Assembly: GCA_014898415.1 (NCBI GenBank) | Contig: RCTD01000022.1 | Span: 62,001 to 126,000, forward strand | DNA length: 64,000 nucleotides | Origin: Stromatinia cepivora | Lineage: Eukaryota; Ascomycota; Leotiomycetes; Helotiales; Sclerotiniaceae | Reading direction: 5' to 3' | In this document: positions 1 to 11,780 of the stretch, in pieces | How the letters are laid out: every line of letters starts with the position of its first letter | Position numbering within the stretch: position 1 is the first letter of the stretch | Translations under genes and position numbers: made by a program | The notes under the pieces: generated by a model | The model's input: the letters and a program-made list of their open reading frames with translations, nothing else | Databases searched by the model: none | What the model was told of the DNA's origin: nothing

Positions 1-1486
1 AATTTTCAGATCGATTGATTGAATGATTTTTGAATGATTAAAGATTTAATGAAAGAGATTGTTTAAAATGAGATGGTTTTTTAAGGTAGCCCAAAAGAGG
101 GGGTGGTCCGAAAGTGGGGTATTAGACTTAATAAATATAATTTAATTTTAGTTTGATATTTAAATTCTTCAATTAATTCTATTATTATTTCTTTTTTTAA
201 ATTCCAAAATATCTTTAATATTGATCGATTTCGGGGTGATGATTATATTGCTTTTTTTATATGATCACCATCCCCTTATCAAAAGTGATCATCACCCCCT
301 GTCAAAAATGGTTACCACCAGTGGTGACCACCAAAATTTTCATTATAATAATTAGGATTTCTAATCCTAACCTCAATATCCCTATAATAGTTCAATCCAG
401 TTCAATCCAATTCTCACCTCCTCCGATCTCTAGTGTATTAAGAAATGTACGCTATTGTCGAAACCAGCAGGGCGATACACGCGAATATCGAAGAATTACC
501 CCATGATATTCTTATAATAGAAGATTGCATTAAAACTATTAATATAGATTGGCAGCGTAATCATCAGTCTGATTTATTAATAATATTCAGTACTGAATAC
601 TGATTCTAAGCTTCCCATTCAAACCTTAAACGCTAGTCCTATTTTTCGCAATGCCCCCTCTCGCCCCACTTACTATCCCCGATTCGACCTTTTGTTTCTC
701 AACTCCTCCTCAACAACAATTGACGCAATGTATCGTACTATTGTAGTGATATCGAGAACTTAGGTCCAAAACGAGTATGCTATCAAGAAGTGTAGCTACA
801 CCGGGCCAGCTTAGAAGAGAGCAGGTCTTATCAAGAACCCATGTTTATATGTCTCATGTCGAGTAGCGTACAATGTTTTGTAGTTATAGCAAGTACAAAA
901 AGAGCTTTACCGTGGTAAGTAAGGAATCTGATCGGCACCTTTCTCGTATCAAAACTGAGGAGAATGGAATTGCTTGTGTGATATTGTGCGGGATTGTCCT
1001 AATAGGATCTATAGAGGAACAGAATACAATTAACTCTGTAGAGATATTAGAGGAGGATATATTGTCCTTGATGTGAAATCTGTAATTTCTATATCTCTAT
1101 ATTAGCATTATGTTAGTAAAAGGGATGTAAAATATAAATGTATTTGAAATGCTCACCGATTAATCTGTATCTTCTCTGCAGCCTGCTGTGGTAGGACTGT
1201 AATTCAACCAAGACTGACGAGATATATTCTGAGCAGAATTTAGCAGACCTTGCTTCGTGTAACCAGAGGTCCATGAAGAACGCCGGCGGCCAGCAGGAAG
1301 GCATGTAAACGCAGAAGCCTTTCGAAAGGCGAAAGAGCGCAGCTACAATACATATAGGAACTAGGGCGATGATGGATCCCGAAGGGGATGTTGATGATAT
1401 GTAGTCTTTCAAAATGTTGTACTGAAAATTCATGAAAAAGCCCTCTAAACATTCGAAAGTGCTTCTTTTGTATCATTTTGGGTATG
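1..1486. other. Intergenic, mostly no recognisable gene
   Basis: The first 500 bases are AT-rich. A 67-codon open frame at 873-1076 has no recognisable domain, no homologous context and unremarkable composition, so I do not call it a gene. On the minus strand, 1113-1476 carries a stretch resembling part of the neighbouring gene and is listed separately. Confidence 0.5.
1113..1476 (-). pseudogene. Possible partial duplicate of the adjacent hypothetical gene
   Basis: In one minus-strand frame this stretch encodes SAKFCSEYISSVL, which matches SADFCSKYVSSTL of the gene at 1487-2467 at 9 of 13 positions; similar residues follow on both sides. The segment is short, spread over two frames, and has no convincing start or end of its own. 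I read it as a decayed fragment of a tandem paralogue lying directly downstream of the parent. It could also be chance, since the match is short. No function can be assigned. Confidence 0.3.
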
Positions 1487-2467
1487 TTACCTCTTCTTCT
1501 TATTACCGTATTCTTGGGTGGTTGAAATCTTACGCTTCAGAGACTTCGAGTGTCGTTCTTGGAGTTTGATATCATTAAAAGGTATCTGTGCTTTGACATC
1601 AGAACTCTGCATCCTGATTGACTCAAATACAGCGAGCAATACACAATGCTGGCCCGAAATGCTCAGGAAATCAAACCATGGTGTCTGAGAAATCTCCATT
1701 TCATCTGCAATATTGCTCTGCCCTTCGAGGATCGACGTAATATAAGATTGCGTTGTTTTTGCTGTAATGATCTGAACCCATTGAGAGTACACTGCTAAAA
1801 TTCGCACCTGTATAAAAGTAAGCTATTGTTAGGATATGCTGTATGCTTGACTCACTTCAACGGAGTCTATGAGCGGCTGCCTTCTCATTTGTTTCACGGT
1901 TGTAGAGAATAAAGCATAGAGCTCTGCTGAAGTTATCAGAGTGCCTGATTCATGCTCCTTTCGAATTACGAGTGAAGTATAAACGTGTTTCCTTTCTGTT
2001 TGCTGTCGAAACAATGCGGTCATCTCAGCTCGAACACCATCAGTGTATGTATCGTTTGGAATTCGCAGAATTGGCTTTCTGCAACACTCGTGGGTTAGCT
2101 AAAAAGAACTTTTCCAAAGCTAACGTGCTAACCTTTTAATCCGCACACTATCAACAATCAGCTCTGACATATCCTCTGCGATCCATCCAAACAATGTTGA
2201 AGATACATATTTAGAGCAGAAGTCGGCGGACATCTTGGAACGAAACAATATCGCCATAAAATCTCTTTCTCTTTGGCGAAGATCATCGCTCAAAAAGTTT
2301 TCGACAACGCAAATGTTTTCCAATCCAGATATGTTATAGGTATGCTGGATCGTTATGTTTAACAGCTCGAGTTGAAATTTGTCGGGCTTCGCGATGTTCG
2401 CATGCCTCTTAGCACACCCCAAGCCCCGAAGGAGGCTGCGGACTGTTGTGAGCCAGTGGTAAGACAT
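1487..2467 (-). CDS. Hypothetical protein, three exons, basic C-terminus
   Basis: I do not recognise this protein. The model is complement(join(1487..1807, 1856..2078, 2133..2467)), 292 residues. The introns are 2079-2132 (GTTAGC donor, TTGCAG acceptor) and 1808-1855 (GTGAGT donor, TACAG acceptor), and both keep the frame. It starts at an ATG reading MSYHWLTTV. There is no signal peptide or membrane segment. The composition is that of a soluble, mixed alpha-helical protein. The C-terminus is strongly basic, with clusters SLKRK and GNKKKR just before the stop, which could serve as a nuclear localisation signal (inference). A partial copy of its middle region seems to lie just downstream. Clean splicing and absence of stops suggest it is intact; it is probably lineage-restricted. 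Confidence 0.6.
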
Positions 2468-5134
2468 CTGCGCAGAATTGAAGTCAATACTTGAATGTTA
2501 TGAAAGGATCGTGTTAATGATGGTGGAGTGGACGATATATTGGTAATTTGGTCTCACTTTCTCAAGTCAACCCGATCACCGAGAGGTTCTTGAGCACGTG
2601 ATTATACTTACGTCAGTGATTTTTGGAGGTGTATGCTCTAATTTTGTCTCACCGCCTTTGTTTTGCCATCGGAGGCAAGAAGTGACTTACCTTTAATTCT
2701 GTATCGGATAAGGCATCTTAAATAAGTTCTCTTACTGGCTAGTTTTACAATGCCATTCCTTTTCCAGTACTTACTAGCCACTCCCCACTACTCCCCATTA
2801 CTCCCCATTACTCCCCATAGTGGCTTCATATAAGATTCGCCAGATATGGTGATGGACAGAAGCGAGATATGAACTAATGAGAGTGATCTAAAGTTCTGTT
2901 ATTATATTCAAAAATTTCTAGAATTCTATTTCTTATCGCCGTCCTTGCTGCTAGGCTTTCGCACACTTAATAGCTACTCCTGGCCTTCGATACCTTTCAT
3001 AAATTTCTGGCATTGCCGACAAGTACAAACTTCACTCCATCCCAAAGGTAATCCTTCGAACCTCCACAACATTCTCGACTATACATAGCACAGTAGAGTG
3101 ACTATATATTGTATTCATTGAACACTATGAATGCCATCAGCTAACACAATGGTAGCACCATAGCTTACATTAGCTACGTTGAAAAGGAATACGATGATGA
3201 GAACAAGATTTTTAGAATCTTTATTTAGACTCCTTTTGGCCTCTACAACATTGAATCAGCGGGAAATTTCAGCGGCGGAATTAATATATCGGATGAAAAA
3301 AATGGAGATATGAAAATTATTACTCAATAAATGAGAACAAAGTCGGATATGCTATAATTTCAAAATTAACAAGGAGAGATATTATTTATCCACTCTCATT
3401 TTTATTCTCAATGCGTTCACATTATGTACTAATTAACGAAGCGAACCGGAACCGGTTTGTAGTATTGGGGATGTATCCTATCAATAACAAACTTACTAAC
3501 ACTATTGCACTGAAATTTCCAATATCCATCCCATTTTGCAGCAATTGCAAGTATAACAAGATTCACGTTCTACTTACAAATAGTATCGTTCCCTCAGGTT
3601 TGGCACCGAGGACAAGGCTTTGCTAAAGTTTCTAACTTCAACGAGCTATAAATTATCATCTGTAGCGCGAATAGCGCGAAGTGGGGGGGGGGGTAAAACA
3701 TATGGCGCTGCGCTGCTGCTGGAGAAGTTTATCTCACACCTCCCGGGGTATCCAATAGCCTGGAAACGTAGACCGGATTAGAATTCTCAATGTTTGAAAA
3801 GCTAGTCACTGGTGATTAATTCGATGATTGCATCTCTGGCTGCATTCCACAGGTATTTTCTTCACAATTGTGTTATATTGTTAGGTGAATATGGAGGACT
3901 ATCAGGTATTTAGCTGATCGAAAGGAAACTCCACAGAACTACCCCGCCATTTACCCCGCCTTTAACCCCACACTTTGACTTACCGACCACAACCGTAGGC
4001 GGAATGGTTGTGAAAGACCAAAAGGAAAGAGTCAGCGTATTCTCGTCACAACCCATCCTAGTTCGTATAGGAAGGATGATCGCTAGCTATAGCCATGATC
4101 GGAGTTCAAAATTTTTTGAAAGGCTATAATAGGAATAATAGTATTTCATGTAACTTTCCATAAATAAAATTGGTTCATCATTGATTGAAATGGTCGCGCT
4201 AAATTAGAGTCGCGTAAAGGTATGAGGTCGTGATTTTGCAAAAACCAAGCATCTCTCTGCACCTCTACTCCAAAAACTTCCTCCATATCATACAATCACG
4301 CTGCCTTTTGATGACGATCAATTTTCAATTCTAGGACTTCAAAGCCAAAACTCTGAAGGATGATACTGAGTAAAGATGAGCGCGTGTGGCACTTATCTAT
4401 ACACTAAACCCTAAATTGTTTTTCCTAGACCAACAGTGCTTACTTTCAATTACTTCAGAGATTCTATAAGCATAATCAGCTTCACAATGATGTTGTAGCC
4501 TTCTAGGGTGAATTTAAAGTTTTTTCCCCCATGCCTCGCTGTGTTCATTCACTTGAAGCATGGGCTTTCCTTTCATTGCAAACTTCTGGTTTACCGGGAT
4601 TGTGAAGAAGAGAGCGATTTCTATGTAGAGGGAATAGTTGGTGCAGGGTTAGAGCAAAAGATGATTGTACATAATCACCTTAGGTTTTGAATATATTATC
4701 AAGGTGCAAATGGGAAATTTTTTCAAATTACTGCACATTAGCCTTCAACGTTTTCAAAACTTGAAATTCTCTAATATCAACAACAATAATTAATCTAGTG
4801 AGTTCAGACTCGCGCGTTATAAAATCCGAAATACTGGAACGTGGGCGATTGTGTGGGAATCTATGATAGTAATTTCAAACATTGCTATATGTGAATTTGA
4901 ATACGCTATCATCCTTTCTTCAACTTCAATCTTGACTAAAGTAAAATGAAAACCTGTTTCAAAATTCAATTTTGTTTTTCGTAAAGCACACCTCATTGCT
5001 TTGGTTTCGCCTCGCTTAATTAGCGAAGCCAAAACAAACTTAATATATTCTTGAATTTGGTTCCCAGAAATTTTCTTCGACAGCAAACTTTCACATTATC
5101 ATCTCGATCTTCAAAATTTTGGAAATTTCACAAG
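2468..5134. other. Intergenic, 2.7 kb without recognisable gene
   Basis: No coding stretch here has support. Short tandem copies of ACTCCCCATT occur at about 2776-2818, and a run of about ten G at 3681-3691. Open frames of 60-90 codons (for example 3411-3626, 4508-4690 and 4817-5086 on the minus strand) lack domains, introns and context. Confidence 0.5.
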
Positions 5135-6418
5135 ATGAATAACAATAATTTTACAAATACTTTTAAAGGGCAAGGGAATTCATTCCCTGGTCCCATTTCT
5201 TCAAATGGATTATCCAGCGGATTGTCGCAGGATAATTCATCAAATTTCAAAGCTGTGCCTTTGCGCCAGCAAAATGCAGAGGTTAAACCAGGCGGTTCGT
5301 CTGGTAGCCCTGCAAATAATCAAAATGCACCTCCACAAGCGGATAAAGCCAGTGGAAATGTTTAAGTCACTGGATAGTAACGGGATTCAGTTGTTTGTTT
5401 GGGTTGTGGTTTTCAAGGGCATAAGGTTGCCGAATGCCCAGCATATGTACTATCCGGCTACATGGAAGTATGTCCCAGATGCCACAAGAACGGTCATTGC
5501 ATTCAATGGTGTCCTTACATGACACATTTTGGTACGCGCCATCCTCTCTCAAAAGACATTCACAGGTATGTAGTTAGACTCCGAAACGATCTACCACCTT
5601 GTCTTAGTTGCGTGGAACCTTAGATAATCGATTCTGAGAGATGGTCATCAGAGGATTACCGCCCGCAAACATCAGATTTTGCACGGAACCGCCTTCCGGA
5701 AGTTCTCAGTTCCTATCAAAATCATGTACTCCCTTCAAGAGCACGTGATCCAGCTTGGGCTATGGTAGGTGATGTTGCAACGAATTTTACAATGATTCAC
5801 CCTGAATATATTCCGGGACCGAATCATCGGTGCCAATATTTGCCGTTCGATCCTGCAGAAAAAGAGGAGTTCTTTAAGCAGAAAGAAGCTGCATTACAAA
5901 AGATGGTTGAGGACAAGGCTGCCAAGGCTGTCGAGAGGGAGAAAGCTAAGGCTCCAAAAACTCAAGCTCAGGTCGGCCGTATCACTGCTCGTGGTGGTAT
6001 TGCTAAGCCTCGTGGTGAACGTGGTTCCAGTCGAGGCGGTGCAGGCAGAGGCGGCTACAACGGCGGTCAAATGCAGATTGCCAATCATCCTATGATAGAT
6101 GGCTGGCAGGAGCAACCATTTTCGTCGACTAACCATATGATTGGACAATTGGTTGGTATCGTCGCCCAGACATATCAATCAGGGCAGCCACTTGGGTTTA
6201 CAAGTGGTAGTTCTGGTTATTTTGGGCAATGGGCAGGTCAATCCGGCGCTCCACGAGGTCGTGGTCGCGGTGGCTACCAAGGATCAAATTTTGATCCAAA
6301 TTACTCTCGCGGTCGCGGTCAAGGTCAAGGTCAGACTTCTGGCGGCAATGAGGCAACTGGCCGTGAGGAAGTCACCAAGCCTCCTCCAAAGGAGCAGGAT
6401 GATACCAACATGAATTGA
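5135..6418 (+). pseudogene. Twin CCHC zinc-knuckle, RGG-rich protein with four in-frame stops
   Basis: One continuous reading frame of 428 codons runs from the ATG at 5135 to the TGA at 6416, interrupted only by TAA 5363, TAG 5375, TAA 5378 and TAG 5621. In order it shows an Asn/Ser/Gly-rich N-terminus; two retroviral-type zinc knuckles of exact spacing C-x2-C-x4-H-x4-C (CLGCGFQGHKVAEC and CPRCHKNGHCIQWC); a linker; a Lys/Glu/Ala-rich helix near 5860-5960; and a Gly/Arg-rich tail with RGG, RGRGRGG and GRGQGQGQ runs. Knuckles plus RGG boxes indicate single-stranded RNA or DNA binding (family knowledge). Each stop is one C-to-T change from a Gln codon (CAA or CAG). Removing the first three stops would need a 39-bp intron with a poor GTGGAA donor, so a damaged gene is more likely than splicing. 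A Gag-derived origin is possible but unproven. Confidence 0.6.
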
Positions 6419-9400
6419 ATGTTGATATCTCCTTGGGCGGCGTTTTCCTTCTTTTTCTTTTTCTTTTTGGTACTCAGTTAGAGAATTGAATCTTCTTTAA
6501 CACCCACTATTTGTTCATATGACTCCCTTTTCCGTGAATGTAATATTAATTAATGTACATGAATTCTCTGCAACAGAAATTGGGAATATCCAGGAGACTA
6601 TATGTCGGTAAGATCAGTCTTTTTAGTCATTCATTATAGCCACACCGACTTCACCATGGAAACAGAAGGATCAATATATTAAGCAGAAACATCAGGCTTC
6701 ATCTAAACATAGGTTGCATATTTCACCACTCAAAAGGTCTCGTACAGCAATAGTTTCCCGCTGATCCATCACGAAGAGCGGATAATGCTGACTTGAAGGT
6801 CCTCATGCATCAATAAACGGTTTATACGATCTTCAAATGACTGCGGATACACACAATAGTTGCCCGTCCATGATGTGAGTTTAAGATATAACTAAGACTA
6901 CCTACCCTCGAGAAGAATTTAAATTAACATACTGACAGTCATTTTCCTTCGATTTCATATTCTTGCAGCTCTGCTCAAACATACACGTCTTTACGACATG
7001 CCATCAAACCTTTAACCTCAAAATGCACCTCACATTACATCCTGTCGGGCATCTTTTAAGTCATACCGCAACAGAAAGTCACCTCAATGCAAGCCTACAG
7101 TTATCATAAAAGCAACACTTAGCGAAGGAGGGGTCTATGCACAAGATACGGGCGCATGTTCTACAACAGTCGGTCTACATCATGTATTTATGAACAGCAA
7201 TATGGTGGTTCATATTTCTCTTTTCTCTAGCCAATCGCGATAGTCCAAAACCTCGAGGTAATCTGCAGATCTCATGCCAATGATGCAATAATATCTTGAT
7301 GTAAAACTGGCCGGTGATGCAGCCCGGTTGCTGTCAGGGATTCAGGGATTTCTTACTATTTCGTACGTCCTTCAAAAGCGTGCAATCGCCCGTCTTATGA
7401 TGCCCGCCATGCTGTATGTGTTCGTGAATCCCTAGTTGTTCATGTGGTACCTTCTCCATGTATGCGATATCTCAGCCATTAACTACGCTCTGTATCTACC
7501 ATTGTCGCGTTGATCATCGTGTTGGGTTGAGCTCTTTGCTCTGTTCGACTCGAGAGCACTAGCACTGATCATAAAAGTTAGTCTTCAGATTCAATTGCGC
7601 TACGGAAGGGAATGAAGAACCTATACCAACAAACACAAGTACTTTCAACTGTCTAGCTCATGCGCCGGGTCCTGTAGGATCTGATTCAATCCCAAGGAAG
7701 TTCTCAAGGTAGACGTACCTCCTGAAGGATTCAAAGAACTTCCCCGCGCACGCGTCGTACTACACACATACCCAACCGCCCCTGCCAAAGATATCTGCAG
7801 GAATCCAGTCAGTAAGTTGAACAGATATCCGCGACATGAGACTGGGCCTCCATATCTGTCAGAATTCCCATCCTTTAAAATCCAGGGGTAAAATCCGGTT
7901 GTTTTCCGCAGATAGAGCTACAGGAGCTCAAAACTCCGCTCCTGCTAACTTCAAGACCAGCACAATGCTCTGATCTCGCGATGGACTTCCAAAATCCGAC
8001 TTGGCTCCTCATGTACGATGCTCAGCGCATATGCAGGGGAATGTGCCGTGTACCTAGATTCTTTGAGCCTCCAAGATCCAAAATCGGTGGTTTTGGAGTG
8101 GAGAGGTATTAAGCTTCTTAAGAAATCTATAGATAACATTGGTTGAAATCCAGGAGAATGATTCGAAACTAGAGGCGGAGAGGGCGGGAATGTGCGCGAT
8201 CAAGTCTCGAGGTTAAACCGACATCAAGTCAATAGTTGAATATCAATTCGCTCCATATAAGTTTCCCTCAGAGAATATGTTTCGGGTGTATACACACAAA
8301 GCAACTAGAACCCTTTTCTTTTTCTGCCAAAGTGACTTCTCTAATTATTCTTCCTGAAGGTGTGTTATGTCGTTGATTGAATTCGGGGAGGGAAAGTTAT
8401 AAATATCTTAAAAACTGCTTCCAACAACAAGTTAGCACCGGTATAATTTATTGTGAGGAATCCCGCATGGTGAGGGAAGATAAGCCTGGATCTGTGATTG
8501 AACTTTACCCGTATACTTACCTGTTCAAGTATTGCTGCCAGGCAAGTTTTGTGCGGAACCATTTTGAAAACTCATATTTACGCTCCGCTACCATTTCCCT
8601 TTGTCGAATTCTCCACTGGCACATCCTGCATGGAACTTCTTTTGCTCAAAGCTCCTGTCTTCTTTCTTACGAGTTCTGCAGACAAGACCTTCGGAGGTCT
8701 CTGTCATTTCATTTCATCGTGAGCCGTGAGGTGTCGCATAATTTGAATGTGAGGGAGCGTCAGTAAGTGGAGCCCTTAATTATATCATGTTTCGGTAACC
8801 AATCTGAGGTTCTTCGCATATGGTACATACTTTCCAGCCACTACTGAGAATAAGTGATACTGAAATTAGATTTGCCTGGAATGTTTAATTAGTGCATCTC
8901 CCACTCCCACATGAACATATTTACTTACTGATAGTTAAAAGGAGCCGGAGACGATTATTTAGGAACCAACTCTTCTTCACAATCCTGACAATTCAAAAAT
9001 TGCAATAAATAGGATCCAGTCTCTTCCATAAATCATTTATCATCAAAATGAGTTTCTCCTTGCTTGACTCCGCGTTTTTCCCATAATATGATTTGGTGAT
9101 TGAAAGAGACGGGCCACTTAAAAGTATCATACACCGTCTGAAATCTTGATAAGAGTATTCGTCCAGCCTATTCCAGAGCGCTGGTTGTCCCAAGGGATGT
9201 AGGATCATGTCTTGAGCCGATATGTTGGTTCTGATCTGAGATCTTTTGGACAAGTAAGAGAGCTGACTGGAATGCGTTGAGGCCACTGTCATAACAAGTT
9301 GAGTCTGCTGTGTAGATGAGTCGAATAGTGAACATCAGGCATGGCGATGGTTTCCTCCATCACCCCGACCCACGATACCTGGAGCGATTACCATGTTAAG

Positions 9401-10214
9401 AACCGCCTCGCCTGAGAGCTTCTAATGTGTCACGAGAGCGAACAACATCTCAAGTGACAAACGGACCTAGACTCGAATATTGTAATCTGCTTGCATCTTT
9501 CGCATTGCTCGGAGTGTCATGACCTCTGAGGATTCCCCTCCATTGACCATGGTAGCTGGCACCGACTATGGGGCTAGCAGATGTGGGGGTACTAATCCAG
9601 TGATAACCTTGCCAATTACGTGCATGATAAGGTGCTCGACGATTTTGACCTTTTTGGTGACTTGCCTTTTTAACCCCCGCAAAGATTAATCTTGCGAGTA
9701 CACTACCAAGAGTATCATTTGCTGATGCTCGGTTTCCATGTGATACATAAACAGAATGTGCCCTAAATCTGGCCATAGGTAAACTCGTACGCTCGAGGAC
9801 ACAAGATTGGGCATGAGCTGAATGTATTTTGAGAAGGAATCATGCTTCCGTCGAACCAAGCGGGATCTCCGGCCTCAGTAGGTTGGGTACCGTTCTTCAT
9901 GAAGACTAAAGGCATATGCAAAAGCTGCCATTTGAGGTCGGTGGTTTGTTCTCCACTTCTCAGGTTCAATAGTAGAAGGATTTTGCTCACGAAGAACTAG
10001 TAGTATGCCATTTCGACAAAATGTTGTATGGGTTTGTCGGTAACTCACTGTTATCAACATCTCCGATATCACCTACCCACCTTATCTACTAGCCAAGTAG
10101 GAGCATGGTTCCCTGAGATAATCTTATGGTCGTAGCAACAAGCTTCTCTTTGAATTTTCCCAACAACCACAAACAAAATATTTATCTCCAAAAGTTCAAT
10201 TAAGTCAATCGATT
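6419..10214. other. Intergenic, 3.8 kb, possibly with decayed coding
   Basis: After the pyrimidine-rich CTTTTT run at about 6448-6468 I see no intact gene. Minus-strand open stretches at 8993-9292, 9450-9776 and 9763-10072 have somewhat protein-like composition and follow one another, but they lie in different frames with no start, splice pattern or known motif. They may be remains of one decayed gene. Plus-strand frames at 8377-8766 look random. Confidence 0.4.
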
Positions 10215-11321
10215 ATGGACAATGAAAACCTTACTCTTTTCAAAGATATTGAAGAGCATTTGCCTCAACTGCTGAAATCAATTTATGAGAGTCCACAGGA
10301 TCAATTAGTGGCTCTCCGGACAATTCAGCCGAATCCTGGCGCGTTTTTGTCTGGTAAATATATACCTCCAGCAGAGAAAATTAATCTGAGGAATCTGCGA
10401 GCGAATTACAATATAAAAGCCATAGATGTATTGTTGATACTTCTACGGCATCTAATTAGCTATGGCTACTCGATTGACGAATTGTGTCATGACAGGCGGC
10501 TAACAGAAGCTGAGGTAGTCTTTGTTGAAATTGGAATGATGAATCTTGGGTGGGACAAGTCCGAAGATTGGCATCTCAAAGACAAGATTATTCAAACATT
10601 TGGGGGTCAAGAGGCATGGATTCCATCATCCTCTTGGGGCTTTGACTGTTTACAAAATCATGGCGAATTATCTAATTTGTTTAGAAATAACCTGGAGTCT
10701 TCTTTGGTTTCAGGTTACGCTCTGATTGAAAATGGTACCGAAAGCGAAGATTTCAAGGTAGTTGATGTATCGGGAAAAATTGGCATGGCTTCAATAAACG
10801 AATCTGAATTCGACTCCTTGATCATGCATTCCGAGTTGCAGGATTTACTTGGAGTGGAAGTAAAAAAAAACAAAACTAAAACAGCTATGCATTTATGCCG
10901 GATCCCAAAATTTCATCACCTACGATACACCGTGGCTGATGATCAAGGGAAGCCAATTTCTGAGCTGCGAAAAATAAAGTTCAATGTCACGGTTCTGAAT
11001 GGAGACCGGGAGGTTGAGCTAGGCCATAATAGGAAGAATAATTTCACCAAGAAAGTGGTACACTATCATCTCACTAGTGTCATTCGACTTGCTCAGACCG
11101 ATTCTGACTTTGACATGATCCGCACATACTTACCAGATGGTACCGAGGCTGTCCCTGCTGAATTTGGAGCATTTATGAGGAAAGAGCCAGAGGTCACAGC
11201 TGGATTACATAGAGGGAGCGTGGAGGAGGAAGGTGTGTACATGTTGTACTATCGTTTAGTACCTAATGAAGATTGTACGATCGAGTATGATGAGGTACCG
11301 GAATCTTTTGAAAGGCTTTAG
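10215..11321 (+). CDS. Hypothetical protein, 368 residues, single exon
   Basis: An intact intronless frame starts at an ATG (MDNENLTLFKDIEEHL) and ends in TAG. I do not recognise a family. It has no signal peptide and no transmembrane segment. The N-terminal third is helical and acidic; residues about 150-170 are rich in Trp and Ser (GWDKSEDW, SSSWGFDCL); the C-terminal half has alternating hydrophobic and charged residues typical of beta structure, and the last 30 residues are acidic. It is flanked by decayed hypothetical genes rather than conserved ones, so it probably belongs to the same fast-evolving, lineage-restricted set. Length and codon use argue that it is a real gene. Confidence 0.65.
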   Translation: MDNENLTLFKDIEEHLPQLLKSIYESPQDQLVALRTIQPNPGAFLSGKYIPPAEKINLRNLRANYNIKAIDVLLILLRHLISYGYSIDELCHDRRLTEAEVVFVEIGMMNLGWDKSEDWHLKDKIIQTFGGQEAWIPSSSWGFDCLQNHGELSNLFRNNLESSLVSGYALIENGTESEDFKVVDVSGKIGMASINESEFDSLIMHSELQDLLGVEVKKNKTKTAMHLCRIPKFHHLRYTVADDQGKPISELRKIKFNVTVLNGDREVELGHNRKNNFTKKVVHYHLTSVIRLAQTDSDFDMIRTYLPDGTEAVPAEFGAFMRKEPEVTAGLHRGSVEEEGVYMLYYRLVPNEDCTIEYDEVPESFERL

Positions 11322-11780
11322 GCCCCAACTATAGATTACTCTGATTGATAATAGGAGAAATATAGAAAACGAAATGAAAAGTTGCTACCCTCTCCAAGAA
11401 ATGTATTTTGCTGTGACTACCAGTGATGCATGCTCGGCTATGAAGTGATACAGCAACAAAATAGGAGGCTACGTAAGGTCCTAGGGTGGAGTTTGGATGT
11501 ATGTGGATTCGTTTGATGCAATGTATTGCGGTATTCTGGTATTGAAAAATAGTTATTTTTACAAATGATCAATGTTCTGATGTTCGCTCTCCTCATTGAT
11601 GTGGGATGTGAGTGAGTTTCGGTAAACAAGAAAAGTGGGGAAGTGAGTGAAGAAATAAAAGGGGTAAAAATCATTAGCGCGATTAATGATTCACTCACTT
11701 CCATCGGAAGATGATAATTTTTCGGTTTTCTCAGCACAAAACATCAATTTGTGGTTTATAATAATATCAATTTATTTCAG
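11322..11780. other. Intergenic or 5' part of the following decayed gene
   Basis: No separate gene is supported. A polypyrimidine-AG acceptor (TTTATTTCAG) ends at 11780, directly before the frame of the coiled-coil relic. A first exon and intron of that gene may therefore lie here, but I cannot place its start or donor. Confidence 0.4.

Noticed and set aside
5352..5390. A 39-bp intron removing three stops in the zinc-knuckle gene
   Set aside because: The phase works, but the donor GTGGAA is poor, the length is below that of all other introns here, and TAG 5621 would remain.
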